64,000 nt of DNA from Stomorhina lunata (Eukaryota > Arthropoda > Insecta > Diptera > Rhiniidae), in assembly GCA_933228675.1 (NCBI GenBank), contig OW121744.1, positions 62,475,928 through 62,539,927 on the forward strand. The letters are read 5' to 3'. The notes below the pieces were generated by a model, which did not search any database, had not been told where the DNA came from, and worked only from the letters and a program-made list of their open reading frames with translations. Positions within the stretch are counted from its first letter, which is position 1. Each line of letters starts with the position of its first letter. Positions 32,831 through 44,321 of this stretch are shown here, piece by piece. A program made the position numbers and the translations under genes.

Positions 32831-33320
32831 TTTAATGTTTTTTATTTACGTTCACTCTTGAAACCGCAAAATGGATAACCCGATATTAAGATTGTTATTC
32901 CAATTTTAAATCCCAAAAATAATAACTTAAGATCCCATTAATTATATAAAATTTGTCATCGATATTTTCCATTTGTTTGAAAGGTTTGGTATTGTAATTT
33001 TGCGAAAATGGCCCTCATCCATATTACCTCTACCCCCGGAAACCACTTAAGCGATAAAATATGCCAAAGTTAAATAAATATAACAAGCAAATAAGGTTCA
33101 AAATATTTCTATGATAATTGGTCCACATTTAACTGTAGCTATCAGATAAACCCACTACCCGAAATACCACGGAAATGACAAAAGTAAGAACAGATTGACA
33201 TCAGTGACTTTTGGTTTCAGCAAGGCGCCACACAGCCGGCATCGCAGTTCAGTTATTGCTTGTGAAATTTCCCATTCAATTAATTTCTCGATTAGGCGAT
33301 GTTAATTGAAGGTCACGGTT
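32831..33320. other. Unassigned DNA
   Basis: A short reading 'FWFQQGATQPASQFSYCL' near 33210-33265 is mariner-like (QQ.GAT) but too short to assign. Otherwise nothing. Confidence 0.35.
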
Positions 33321-33324
33321 TCTC

Positions 33325-34375
33325 TCTTTCTGTTATCCTTGACTCCCAGTGGAGCATAGAGCCATCCTTTTATATCAAACTCTATTGCGAGATGTTAGGC
33401 ATACGTGATTCCATGAATAGTTTGCTGCTTGCAACTCCGCCTTCTCTACGGTCTAACAAGTGGACCAACACGAAGCGCTTGTCGAGCAATTTTGGCATTG
33501 TGGCCGCCTATCCACTGTCATTTCCGTTACCAAACCTCTATAGAAGCAGGGATATGGTTTGTGGCGTTTAGTGTATCTTCATTTCTTATGCGATTCGGTT
33601 ACCATATATTAAGGATTTGCCGCAAGCATTTGTTTGCAAAGGTTTTTAAGCGCTTATCAATGGCATTTGTGCGTTTCCAAGTTTCACAACTGTAATACAA
33701 GATGGACTTGAAATTCGAGTTGTATATTCGTAATTTAGTTATTGTTGATATTTGCCAAGATTTCCAAATAGCTCGGAGGATGCCTTATTAATACGTGATT
33801 CGATATCCTCGTCAGCGCTACTTTTTGTAGATACCAAACTACCAATTTAATTAAAGATACGAGTACCTACACATCCAATAACCTCGTTATCCACATTGAT
33901 GTGTGTCGACCGGTTTAAACCATAACCTCCAGGCATAATCTTTGTCTTGGAAATATTGATTTCCAGCCCAGCTGCCCGAGATGCAGCAGTGATAGCGTTT
34001 GTGTTTTCTTGAAGGTGACCTGAGCTTTGGCTTCAAAGACATGCGTTATCAGCGTCTTCCAAGTTCTCGAGTTGTTTAAAGGGTATCCATTGGATACCGC
34101 GTCTACCATTTAGTGCCTTGCGCCTTATATTGTCGATGACAAGGATAAAAAGTATAGGTGACAAGAAACATCCTTGTCTAACTCCAGTAGTAACTTCGAT
34201 CGGATTAAAAATTTAGCTTTATGTAGGTTCCGACATTTAAAATCAACGTACATTGCCTGAATTAAGTTCCGAATTTTCGTTGGCATGATACGATTTTCTA
34301 AAGTTCTCCATAGAAAGCTACTATTGCCACCGTCAAAGGCATTCAAAAAGTCGATAAACGCTAGGAAAATGAGCT
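33325..34375 (-). pseudogene. Non-LTR RT, LINE-gamma copy on the minus strand
   Basis: Minus-strand pieces: WRTLENRIMPTKIRNLIQAM, YVDFKCRNLHKAK, GRRGIQWIPFKQLENLE, ASRAAGLEINISKTKIMPGG and SSPSCITVVK. It matches the 14.8-16.06 kb copy block for block. The active site reads D-A-D-N and stops are frequent. Its 3' end 'gggagtcaaggataacagaa' (33330-33350, reversed) coincides with the other copies. Confidence 0.8.
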
Positions 34376-34399
34376 TCTATGTCAAACTTTCAATTCTAT

Positions 34400-34700
34400 C
34401 GACTCTTGCAGATCATAGCGACATATGCCATTCACATTCATTCAGCTACAGGTCAAACCTCTTAGACATAGAGGAAAATAGGCAAAAAATGAATGACACT
34501 CTAAATTCGGACCTAATTTCAATTTCTGAATGGAGTCGTGTGAATAGGGTTGATTTTAATGCCAGAAAGACCCAATATTGTACATTAACAAACAAACGTA
34601 TGACCGATAATGTTGCTTCATCTGTTACTATGGGTGGTATAAATATTGAGGAATCAGAAGCTTCTGATGTATTTTTAAACATTAGCCCCTTTATAACAAA
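34400..34700 (+). pseudogene. LINE-alpha RT fragment
   Basis: LLDIEENRQKMNDTLNSDLI, then SISEWSRVNRVDFNARKTQY and VTMGGINIEESEASDV are the block after the RT active site in this LINE. It is the upstream part of the element continuing at 34850 and 35640. Confidence 0.65.
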
Positions 34701-34709
34701 TGAAAATAT

Positions 34710-34830
34710 TATCAGTGATATTTATAGCAAGGAATGTCTTCCAAAGAGAATGTAGCCATTTATACAGCAACATGAGACGTCTACTTTCTTCTGGCCCGAT
34801 CTTGCTTCCTGTTATTTTAGTAGTTATAGT
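34710..34830 (+). pseudogene. Tc1-like (DD37E relative) scrap
   Basis: YSKECLPKRM-stop-PFIQQH, then ETSTFFWPDLASCYF matches IKECLQKRLLPFLREH / TTFFWPDLASCHY of the four main copies. Placed inside the LINE-alpha fragment. Confidence 0.6.
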
Positions 34831-34849
34831 AACATGTTCGTGATTTATA

Positions 34850-34995
34850 GAATCTTACTCCTAAAAAACAGTATGATGTCTGTTAGATTCAACACATTGT
34901 TTAAGTGTCGAAGGAAGAACTTAAGTGTCTTGGTTTTTTAAAACAATGCAAGACATTCTTCACTCTATTTGATCTCCTTTATTAACAGGGACAGC
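34850..34995 (+). pseudogene. LINE-alpha RT fragment, part left of a mariner insertion
   Basis: 'gtttaagtgtcgaaggaaga' and 'acttaagtgtcttggttttt' parallel the 5.49-5.54 kb LINE-alpha fragment. The homologous text resumes at about 35641 ('acgctctcatgtatgggc'). Confidence 0.6.
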
Positions 34996-35039
34996 AGACG
35001 ACGCCATATTTCTTGCTGCTCTTTTGACATTTCTCTTCA

Positions 35040-35600
35040 GTAAGGTGCCATTTTATGATAAAAAGATATTCGAACCAACAACGAGTCGAAATTATTAAAA
35101 TTTACCACCGAAATTCGGAGTCAGTGGCCTCAAGGCTAAGAAGGCGAATCTTCAGTGACGAGGGTCATTTCTAGCTGTATGGCTTCGGAATCAAGACCAG
35201 CACATTACTGTCAATGGGAATCGCTACCGTTCAATGATAACCGAATATATTTGGCTCTAATTGGGTGATATGGACTTTAAGTATATGTGGTTCGAGGACA
35301 GGACAGCGCCACAAGCTACACAGCGAATGTCACAATCAATTTATTAAAAACCAAGTTTGGAGAACGTGTTATCTCACTAAATTTCCCAGTCGATTGGCCG
35401 CCTTTCCTGTGGGGCTATGCCAAGTCTATGGTCTATGCCAACAAGCCAGCGACGATTGATGAACTTCGTACGAATACCGAACATGAAATTGCAGCAGTAT
35501 CGGCCAATTTATGATTGAAAACTGTCGCAAGCGTGCCCGTGGTGGCCATGCAAAAGAAATCGAGTTCCATTCATAATGGCATTAAACGTGCTTTTACAGG
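35040..35600 (+). pseudogene. DD41D mariner with multiple deletions
   Basis: MIKRYSNQQRVEIIKIYHRN, then SESVASRLRR jumps to RIFSDEGHF, so the N-terminal region is joined to the first-Asp block. RYRSMITEYI follows, then SYTANVTINLLKTKFGERVI and PVDWPPFLWGYAKSMVYANK, so the RSCDLTPLDY segment with the third Asp is deleted. At least two internal deletions. It sits inside a LINE-alpha fragment. Confidence 0.8.
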
Positions 35601-35639
35601 AATAAAGAATTTCATTGATATACAAAACCGTTTTTGTCT

Positions 35640-35988
35640 TTTGTAACGCTCTCATGTATGGGCCAGTACTTCAAAGTCTATTTTGGCGTTACTCGGCCGT
35701 ATACAGGTAAGGGCAAAGGTACTTATTGGCTCTATTAACAAGAGAATCATGTCAATGTGGGTTGTATTTCACTGCTTTATCAATATTACAATAGAATGTA
35801 TCAAGAACCTTGTTCCCGAAGTCCGAACTTTTGCACGAAGTACTCGTACCTCATCAAGGACTTTTCCATTTGTTGTCGATTGGCCAGTGGATCGCACAAC
35901 ACATAATAGAGAACATACGTTCATATCCGCACTGTTTGTATGTGAAACAAACTTTTCCCAGGAATATTTCCGCACATTTATGATATCA
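35640..35988 (+). pseudogene. LINE-alpha RT fragment, part right of the mariner
   Basis: 'ctcatgtatgggccagtact' matches the YNSHVWAGAS region at 5.6 kb. IECIKNLVPEVRTFARSTRT, SSRTFPFVVDWPVDRTTHNR and EHTFISALFV follow the order of the 5.7-5.9 kb copy. Ends where family A copy A3 begins. Confidence 0.7.
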
Positions 35989-36319
35989 ACAAGTAAGAAA
36001 GTGCTATAGTCGGTCAAGCCCGACCATACGATACCCTTCACCACTAAGGTCAAAGGTGTTATTTGTCCTGTATAAAGACAAATATTTGCTAAATTCTGCC
36101 AAAATACAAACATTTTCTTTAAACTTATATATTTAAGCTGTTTCCGTCATTTGGACTTATATGAGAGCTAGGGTCAAATGTGGACCGATTATTTCGAAAT
36201 TTGGCAGATTAATTACAGTTGTTACTAAAGTTTTGTATGCAAAAAGAAACTTAAAATTCTCATTATCTTCAAATTTAAAAGCGTTTTAGTGATTTTTGTC
36301 CCATTTAGTGCGTTTTGAT

Positions 36320-37347
36320 TAGGGTTTGCAGTTCGGTTTTAACCGAAACCTCGGTTTTTAATGCCTCAAACCCGAAACCGAAAACCGTAGAAAAAACCGA
36401 GGTTTTAGCTATTTATTTTTCATAATTTTTTGTTGGTATTATACAGAAATAACAATAGCTTATCATAAATTTACACGTAATTTTTTTATTTAATGAAGCA
36501 GAAGAATGAAACAAGCAAAAGTTTTTGCAATGTACGAATGGACAGGTGTAAGGGGAAGACGGTATATCAACGTAAATATTCACGATTCTTATGGTAAATT
36601 TGATAACCTGGGCCGTATTTTAGGAACGTGTAATTCAAGAAAACGCAAGAAACCATTAGACAAAGGCTAATGGAGTTTGATATTTCACTTGATGCAAACA
36701 TCGTAGCATGTACTATAGATGGAGCAGCAGCCAATATCAAATTTGTATCTGAAAATCAATTTTGAAGACGGCGGCGATGAAACTTTGACTCATTTAAAAC
36801 CGATTGCCCATATACATTTGAACCTAGAGGCTGTAAGAAAAACTGTTCTGTATTTCAAAAATTCGTCAGTTCGTTATAATATTTTACAAACAAGAGTTCA
36901 AAAGCATCATAATAGTGAATTAAGTTTACTCTTAGATTTCTGCTTCTAAACAAAGTATTCTTGAGAGTTTAGAAATGCTGTCGACCTTAGATTGGCTTCA
37001 TTCTATCGACTTTGAAATTGTAAATTCTTTAAAATTTGTAAAAATTACTATTGAAGCAATTTGTCGCTCAGATGCAAATATTATTCACGCTAAAGGGGCT
37101 CTGCAGTTTCTCCAAAAGAAACAAGACTTATTTAAGAAATCCCTCATATTTAAAAAACCTGAATTATTTTCCTGAATTTTAGTATTAAATTATAACATGT
37201 TTTAATGAAGCTATCTAAATTTTTCTACAAATTTAAACTGAAATAGTTTTATTTAAAAAACCGAAAACCGAACCGAAACCGGCCGGTTTTGGGTGTTTTA
37301 AAACCGAAACCGCAGTTTCTCATTTTCACGGTTTTTTGCAAACCCTA
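36320..37347 (+). mobile_element. hAT-superfamily element, 1028 bp, 8-bp target duplication
   Basis: TIRs TAGGGTTTGCA (11 bp perfect). Flanked by identical GTTTTGAT at 36312-36319 and 37348-37355. Runs of 'aaaccgaaaaccg' motifs fill about 80 bp next to each TIR, as transposase binding repeats often do. It holds a broken hAT transposase piece inside, so it is an internally deleted derivative. Confidence 0.93.
36660..37175 (+). pseudogene. hAT transposase remnant
   Basis: One frame reads MEFDISLDANIVACTIDGAA, AANIKFVSENQF; the DANIVACTIDGAA stretch resembles the hAT first catalytic region ('iva.T.D.AanM'). After frame changes, LEAVRKTVLYFKNSSVRYNI, ELSLLLD, SILESLEMLSTLDWL and EAICRSDANIIHAKGALQFL follow in the order expected from hAT proteins. 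The C-terminal dimerisation domain is not seen. Not functional. Confidence 0.75.
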
Positions 37348-37767
37348 GTTTTGATACATACGTTTGTATGGGAGCTATGGTCAAATGTGAACCGATTTCA
37401 ATTTGGTACAGTGATTTAAGTTAACATAAGCAGTATTTGTTTTAAATTTCATGAAAAAATATCGATATTTGTGGCCAATATTTCAATTCCGGGAAGTGGT
37501 ACCTATGGGAGGTACCATAAATAATAGACCGATTTTGGCAAATTTCAATAGCCTATTAAATTTCAATCAAATTATTTTTAGAATTGCGACCTGTACTTTG
37601 ATTACAAGGTTTACATGGGGGTACAGCCAGCTAGACGGACGGAAGGACATCGCTAAATCGACTTAGAAAGTGATTCTAAGCCTATTGGTATACTTAAAGG
37701 TGGGTATAAGACAAATATTTCAATGCGTTACGTACATCCTTTTCCACCTATGGTGGTAAAGGGTATA

Positions 37768-39240
37768 AAAAGTTTAAATCTAATGTCTACAAACTCTTTC
37801 CTTTTTTCCACAACCACTTTTCCAAGTTCTATTACAATGCAATACATACGTAGGGGCCATCTAATGAGTGTTGATGAAGTCTTCATCATAACTATTATAG
37901 GTTTAACTTGGTAGAGCCAAGCAAGAAGAAATTTAGTACCGTCCAGCAACGCGAACGGTCTCAGCTAGTTATTTAAAAATTTACAAAATTTTATAATTAA
38001 TACACTTCGATTCGGCACAGCCGAATATAATGTTCCAAAGGAAACCCCCAAAACTATTTTAAAAGTCATCAAGACATTGTTGATAAAACACAAACATTTT
38101 TAAAAATTTAAAGTACCTTTTATATATATCAAAAGTACTTTTATATTTCCAAGAAATATTATTTTTGTTTGACTCAATGATTCATCTCTAGTTTGCATAC
38201 TAAAGAGAATTTCCAATATTAAAAGATGACGATTATTTAAAAATGAGAGAGTATTAAAAAGAAACATCATTTGCATGTCTGTCAGACATCTTCAAATAAT
38301 GAGTAATACATTTTCACAATAAATTTCAAAGTTACGAGTAAATAGATAGATTTGAGTTTAATTTCTATTTGTAAAATAGATAAAAGTATTTATGCATAGG
38401 TACTAATTTTAATAACTTATACTTAAAAAGTTAGTCATTTACATTTGTATAATAAGAGAAAGAAGAAAAGATTTAAAATAAAAAAATGATGCGACTACTT
38501 GAAATTTATAATTATTATGAAAATAGGGGAATTTCATTACTAAATTATACATTATATTGTATTTAATATGTAACTGTTAATTAATATTTTTCAAGTTCTC
38601 TTTATATAATTTATTCAAAACTTTTTTTAACAGCCCGTGAAAGTGTTATTTTAAATTTATATTACCTATAACTAGATTCTTAGCTTTTAAGGTTAAATAT
38701 AGCGAAAAGGGAAATGATTACATAAACATTTTTTTGTTATTTTTCATTTTGTTTACAAGCTATAAACAAACTGAAAACGTAACGAATTGTGCAGTTCACC
38801 CCCAATATCAAAAGCAATACAATTCATATAAATTTAAGAGACAAACATTCGATTGCACTTTTACCGCCCACATGCAGAAAAGAAATTTGAAAAGTAGCTA
38901 CTAAATTTTAACTTTTATCCACTATAAAAACTAGTTGGCATATTAAATTGGTTATACTATAGGATTTACAAGTAAATAATTTTGAATTAGAAAACTTATG
39001 GCCTATCACACATGGTTTATGTCTACTAATAACAAATAGTATGTATGTATGTATTTTGAAAGGTAAACTTCTGTCATTTTAACTAATTATTCTATAGACT
39101 CCAAAGTCTAAACAGACATTTTTTTCAATGTCAGTGCCAAATGTGAAAAAAAATTTGTTTTTCGGGAGAGTCTAATGACCTCCTTTCATTTGAAGAAAAC
39201 TGCTGGTAAAAGTTATCGAAGGTTAGGATTGGAAGTTTGA
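37768..39240. other. Unassigned AT-rich DNA
   Basis: A minus-strand frame at 37728-37949 (LLDGTKFLLAWLYQVKPIIV, MKTSSTLIRWPL) looks protein-like but I cannot name it. A family B hairpin scrap (attcggcacagccgaat) lies at 38009-38027. The rest is nearly pure AT with no feature. Confidence 0.4.
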
Positions 39241-39249
39241 CCTACAAGG

Positions 39250-39930
39250 TCGTTTATTAAGATAAGAAATAGAGTAGGAAAAAGAACGGAGGTTGCGATA
39301 CCCCTGAATTTAGCTTGAACTCGTTTAATAAGATCCCATCTACAACAACTCGTATAGTGCGATCTCTGAGGAAGCTCGATATAAATCGAGAGAAGTTATT
39401 ACCGACACCAAAAGCTATAAGTTTTGATAGAAGTGCTCCGTGCCGCACTCTATCAAACGCCTTGGAAATATTCAGAGCCACAACTTTACTTTCGCCAAAA
39501 CGGTGTATTGAATGACACCATTTTTCCGAAAGCAAGGCTAGCAGGTCTCCCGTAGAGCGTCCCTTACAAAATTCATACTGGCGGTCGCTTAGTAGGTTGT
39601 TAGATTCCTGAAATTTAACAAACTTTGGAGAGTGCAGAACAAATTGCTATTGGGCGGTAATTTTCGGGGTTGGTAGCCTAACCCTTTTTAGGGATTGGCG
39701 AACAGCACTGCTTCAAGTCCAGTGCTGGAATGCCATACCAGTGCTAAAACTCTTTTCCGGAAAGCTTGCAAATAATTCAGCTAAAAGGTTAGCTTTGTCA
39801 ACCGGGTCAGTGAATGTTTGACCATTCTTTAAAAGAGAAGAAATTGAAGAACTACCATTATTCTTAACTCTTTTAACGAATAACCAGAAACTCTGCAATT
39901 CGTTCTCACGGCACAAGGTGGCTCAAAATC
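39250..39930 (-). pseudogene. LINE-alpha-type RT fragment on the minus strand
   Basis: Minus strand, upstream part 39713-39916: FWLFVKRVKNNGSSSISSLL, DPVDKANLLAELFASF (the block before the RT domain). Downstream at 39257-39535: VVALNISKAFDRVRHGALLS, FSRFISSFLRDRTIRVVVDG and LNSGVSQ. This is the RT palm up to just before the active site. The GPDGIP block seen at 4.5 kb is missing in between, so it is deleted as well as truncated. Confidence 0.75.
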
Positions 39931-40460
39931 AATTTTCATTGGCCAAAACCGATATTTTTCATGACATAGATTCTTTAAATTTGTATGCCATCAGAAAGGA
40001 AACATATCAAAACTAAGGTAGTCGAAAAATTTGTTAAAATATTCGCAGTGGTAGGCGTGGCATGCTGCAAAAGGCAAAGAATTTAAGTTAATTTAGAGAC
40101 ATAAAGAAAAGGGTAAATTGAAAAAGTTAAAACTGAAAAATGTTGTGTGTTTCTGTTCAGATGATAATCTTTGCTTTATGTTCATATTTGTTGGACAAAA
40201 TAATTCATATTTATTCTCAAATAATTTGCGCAAATAAGGTATAATGTGTGGTTTTCGCTCTGTCTAGAATTAGGGATAATCCTCCTAAAGAGATGGTCTA
40301 ACCAATCATCGAAACGCTTCGAGGAAAGGTTTCCCCACCAATTTTTTTTTTTTGGTTTTATTAAAAAATTATTTATTACTATATTAAATAATTGTAATAA
40401 ATTGGGATCTTAGTGCAATACACTACAGTAAAACTTATTAAGAAAATGGTAATATTTGAT
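39931..40460. other. Unassigned AT-rich DNA
   Basis: No recognised frame or repeat. Confidence 0.5.
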
Positions 40461-40469
40461 CTCATATTA

Positions 40470-41570
40470 ATTACGATTTCTTGAAAAAAATTATTGATAA
40501 TGGGCTGCGATTTTTTTTGTTACGTTTAAGTCTCAGGTTATGGAGCATATGACAGTGTCTGAGGATGTGCTCGACCGTTTCGGACGAATCCCCGTCCGAG
40601 TATAGTCTGCAAATGTCATGGATTGCTCCATCCCACCTATTTAGCTTAGAATTTAGGGCGCAGTGGCCAGTTAAAATACCTATACATTTCTTAAGACTGG
40701 TCCTGTCAAGCTCAGCAAGAACTTGGTTTTGCGTATATTTAGGTCGGGCCATATGATCCTAAATATTGTGCAAGTAGCCAAGTTATGCCAGTTCTTTGTT
40801 GTTTCCTTGCCGATTCGAGACTTGATGGTCATTAAAAGGTGACATCTGAAATTTCATTGCCTTCGACGTCGCAATGGCTGGGAACCCAGCAGTTTTACTC
40901 TTTACTTCGCTGATAAACTAATAATAGATTATCTACACGACTTTCAGGGCTTTTAGTGCAGCCTGACTGTCGACGTAGATGGTCACTTCACTTTCTTCAG
41001 GAATATTGTATGATATAAGCTCAGTGGCACACACTGCAATCACCATTAAGTTTGAAAGATTTCCTTATATTCTGCTCCTTTGGGAAAATACCAGCACCGG
41101 TAGCGATATCCATTTTAGAGCCGTCTGTGAAGATCGAGTTCCCCTCAAAGAGCGATTACGATTTTCCCAGCTGGCTCTATATGGAACAAAGACCTCTGGT
41201 ACGGAATTAAACAAAAGTTCCTTAACTAAGCAGTCAGATAAAGGTGATTCTGACACAAAGCAAGGGACATTTGTTCCGTTCAGTATGCTGATGTGTCCTA
41301 CCTGCCTGTGCCTAAGTATACCTGACTCACGCAGCCTAAATAAACATTAATTATGAATATATCCAAAGGGAATATAGACAGCAGTGCTTCTTATGGCACC
41401 AGTGATGCCAATGCTAGCACATTTTCGACTTTGCTCAGAAGACTTAGAAAGGAGACCTTGTTTACCGCTTCCCACCATGCAACGCACCCGTACGTTAGAA
41501 CTAGTCTTACAATAGCCGTGTAGATCCAGTACACTACCATTGGTCTTAAGCCCCAGCAAACATCAATATA
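40470..41570 (-). pseudogene. Loa-like LINE ORF2 C-terminal part with RNase H (LINE-delta)
   Basis: Minus strand in order: VVYWIYTAIVRLVLTYGCVA (41.5 kb), a Cys/Ser block CASIGITGAIRSTAVYI, KWISLPVLVFS and SEVTIYVDSQAALKAL (RNase H core), then LAELDRTSLKKCIGILTGHC, ALNSKL, DICRLYSDGDSSETVEHILR-HC. This is RT tail, RNase H and a terminal Cys/His element, as in Loa/I-type elements. The RNase H 'WVPGH' block is lost. Several frame changes. Confidence 0.8.
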
Positions 41571-41639
41571 TATGGAAAATTAGTTAAGATCTTTAGTGCG
41601 TTTATGTATCCTAGCAGTATTAAAAACGTCTAGAGAATA

Positions 41640-41890
41640 CGGCGGATGATGTAGGACTTCCAGGCATATCTGGAAACGTTGAAATGGAAAATGGTCAAGA
41701 CATACTTGAAAAATTTGAAAGTCCTACATTACAAGCTATTTTCTCCAGACGTTGCTCCCTCGGACTATCATTTGTTTCGATCAATAGCACACGGCCTGGC
41801 TTACCAGAACTTCCGGTCAGCTGTTTTAAAAGTTTTTTCGCTTCAAAAGATGGAAGGAAGTAATGGTCAGCGATAGATAATACTTTGAGT
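41640..41890 (+). pseudogene. mariner (DD34D-type) transposase scrap
   Basis: VKTYLKNLKVLHYKLFSPDV then APSDYHLFRSIAHGLAYQNF is the third-Asp block of mariner transposases (PPYSPDIAPSDYHLFRSM). Only this end is present. Confidence 0.75.
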
Positions 41891-41899
41891 CATAAATGT

Positions 41900-42960
41900 A
41901 TAACTAGTCTATTACAATAACGTCTCGAATTTCGAAAAAAAACGGTGGAAGCAAAATTTTATAACTCATATTTAAATCTCTTAAAACAAAACATTTAAAG
42001 TAAACTATTATAGGGTAACGCATATTCATCAATGACCAATATAACTTTTACAATTTTTTCTTTTGAAAGAGGTTTACTAAAACACATTCGTATGGTGGTA
42101 ATATTAATATACTTAAGTACGTTTGAATAGACATTTAAATATTTCCCATTTTATTACCTATAGACAAACGGTCTAGCTACATACATATATACAATACATA
42201 CATATGTATCTATATAATTGCTTTTTGACGGTTTTTGTTGAACTTCCGTATTTGCATGTGTCAAGTTGATGGTGCTTTTTGGATAATGGACACATTCAAT
42301 ATGTTGCATGTTGTAATAATCGCATTGACACATTATCACTGCACCCACCATCATTTTTGTTTACAACCAAATGGCAAAAATATTTCAATTGCATAAGATT
42401 GAATCTTTTCAACGGAAAGATTTAAAAAAAGTATTAAATGGATATAAGTAAGATGACCTTTAAAATCAATTGTATTTATTGTTGACACTCGTGAGTATGA
42501 AGTAATACCCATATATGAATAATTTCACTGAAGGGTATACCGATCTGTAAGTCAAGTGTTCGCAAATATTTGGAAAATGTAGCAAAATACAAAGTGCACT
42601 AAAATTATTATAATAATTTTTTAAAAGTTCAAAATATTTTAGTCTCACCTCTCAAATTAGCCTAACAAAGTTTCAAATCAATCGATGATAGAAAACGCAT
42701 TTATATACAACAGAAAATTTTATATACTTTTTACCAATGGTGTTCCAAAAGTCAAAGAAAAAAATCACAAATTTTTATGGTTAATTATTTCCTCGCAAGT
42801 TTCTGAAGATATTATACTGATTAAGGTTTCAGGTCGTTGTAATTAATGAAAGGTTTTAAGTGTTGTATTTTCACATTTAAATTTTGGGTCAAAGAATTCA
42901 CACTTTTAATATCAAAACTTTAGGAAAATTATTTTTTTTTGTGGTAAAAACAAGTTTAAT
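41900..42960. other. Unassigned AT-rich DNA
   Basis: A TATG/ATAC-rich patch at 42180-42215; nothing else recognised. Confidence 0.45.
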
Positions 42961-42965
42961 TAATA

Positions 42966-44261
42966 AAGAGTGTTCTAAAAAAATATGCATTTACCATTTT
43001 AGACAAAATTTATCCATAGTGCAAGAAATAATTTATTTTTTGATCAAGTTAGTTTCTATAGATATGTCAGGTACTATTATTTTAGAAATTATTAATTTTC
43101 AATAGTTATTTCAATCAAAATGGACTGCGAAAAAAAAGTTCGTGAAAATATAATTAAAACTTTTCAAAAAAATCCGTCATGGACTTTTAAAAAAATAGCT
43201 AAAAATTTGAAAGTTGACCCTCGAACAGTTTCTAATGCCATCAGACGGTATAAGGAAAATCTGAGCATTGAAAGAAAACCTGGATCAGGGAGGAAAAAAG
43301 GTCCTACAGATATTGGTAAGGCAAAATAAGTCGAGCGACTCTTTCGAAGAGCGCCTAACACTTCTTTAAGAAAAGCAGCTCGTACGGTGAAATGTTCTAC
43401 GAATTTTGCACATAGAGTCAAAGCTTATGCTGGACTGAAGACATACAAAGTCCAAAAGGTTCCAGATCGCAATGCTATAAAGAACTTAGAAGCAAAAAAA
43501 CGAGCGAAAAAATTGAAGTCTGATTTTATAAAAAAATACACCTGTTGTGTGATGGATGATGAAACATACGTACGGGCAGACTTTTCTCAACTTCCTGGTC
43601 AAGATTTTTATGTTGCTGATAAACGGGGCAATGTTCGGCAAGAGTTTCGCACAAAAAAACAAACAAAATTCCCTAAGAAGTTTCTCGTGTGGCAAGCTAT
43701 TTGCAGTTGTGGCAAAAGAAGTAAAGTATTTGTGGCATCTGGCACAATAAACACAGAAATTTATATAAAGGAGTGCCTACAAAAACGGTTGTTACCCTTT
43801 TTAAGAGAGCACAGAGTGACTACATTTTTTTGGCCCGATTTGGCATCATGCCATTATGGAAAAAAGGCACTTGAGTGGTACTTAAAGAATAATGTCATTT
43901 TTGTACCACGAGAGGCAAATCCACCTAACTGTCCAGAACTGCGGCCTGTGGAAAGGTATTGGGCTCTGGTAAAAAAGGAATTGAAGAACACAGGGAAGAT
44001 TTCCAAGAACATGTCCGATTTTAAGCGCAGGTGGAACACATGCTCCAAAAAGGTATCAGAAGCAACTGTAAAATCTTTAATGGGAGGGTTTCCGAAAAAA
44101 GTCGATAATTTTGCAAAACCCGAGTACTAAGTAAACATTTTAATGCTAAATGATTTTGTATAATATGTCATTATATTTGCGTATTTTGTAGAGTTTTTAT
44201 ATTAAAAGGTTTGATTTTTATTTAAGAAAATCCAACTACAAATTTTATTTAGAGCACTCTT
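42966..44261 (+). mobile_element. Tc1-like DD37E transposon, copy 3 (best preserved)
   Basis: 1296 bp between TA (42964-42965) and TA (44262-44263). TIRs AAGAGTGTTCTAAA and AAGAGTGCTCTAAA (reverse complement). About 155 bp of 5' and 130 bp of 3' non-coding DNA flank the transposase frame. Confidence 0.95.
43120..44130 (+). pseudogene. Tc1-like transposase with one nonsense codon (copy 3)
   Basis: 336 codons in a single frame, interrupted only by TAA at 43327-43329 (codon 70; the other copies have GAA). Domains: HTH region residues 1-50, GRPR-like hinge GSGRKKG at 55-61, second HTH about 65-105. The catalytic triad is D147 (MDDETY), D240 (FWPDLASCH) and E278 (LRPVERYW), with 37 residues between the last two, so DD37E. 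A basic tail (KKELKNTGKISKNM, FKRRWNTCSKKV) closes the protein at residue 336. A stop so early means the gene makes no active transposase. Confidence 0.93.
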
Positions 44262-44321
44262 TAGTGATAGACCTTTTAAATCTATTCGAATTTAACGTCT
44301 TTTTGGTTCCGGTACCCAGTG

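Larger units (their letters stand above)
35989..37767 (+). repeat. Family A dispersed repeat, copy A3, split by a hAT element
   Basis: ACAAGTAAGAAAGTGCTATA at the left, 'tatggtggtaaagggtata' at the right. The repeat proper is about 750 bp. A hAT element occupies 36320-37347, and on both sides the family text ('tttagtgcgtttt', 'gtatgggagctatggtcaaa') is continuous with A2. Confidence 0.8.

Noticed and set aside
42966..44261. Functional Tc1-like transposon
   Set aside because: The TAA at codon 70 interrupts the transposase between its two DNA-binding segments, so no full protein can be made from this copy as given.
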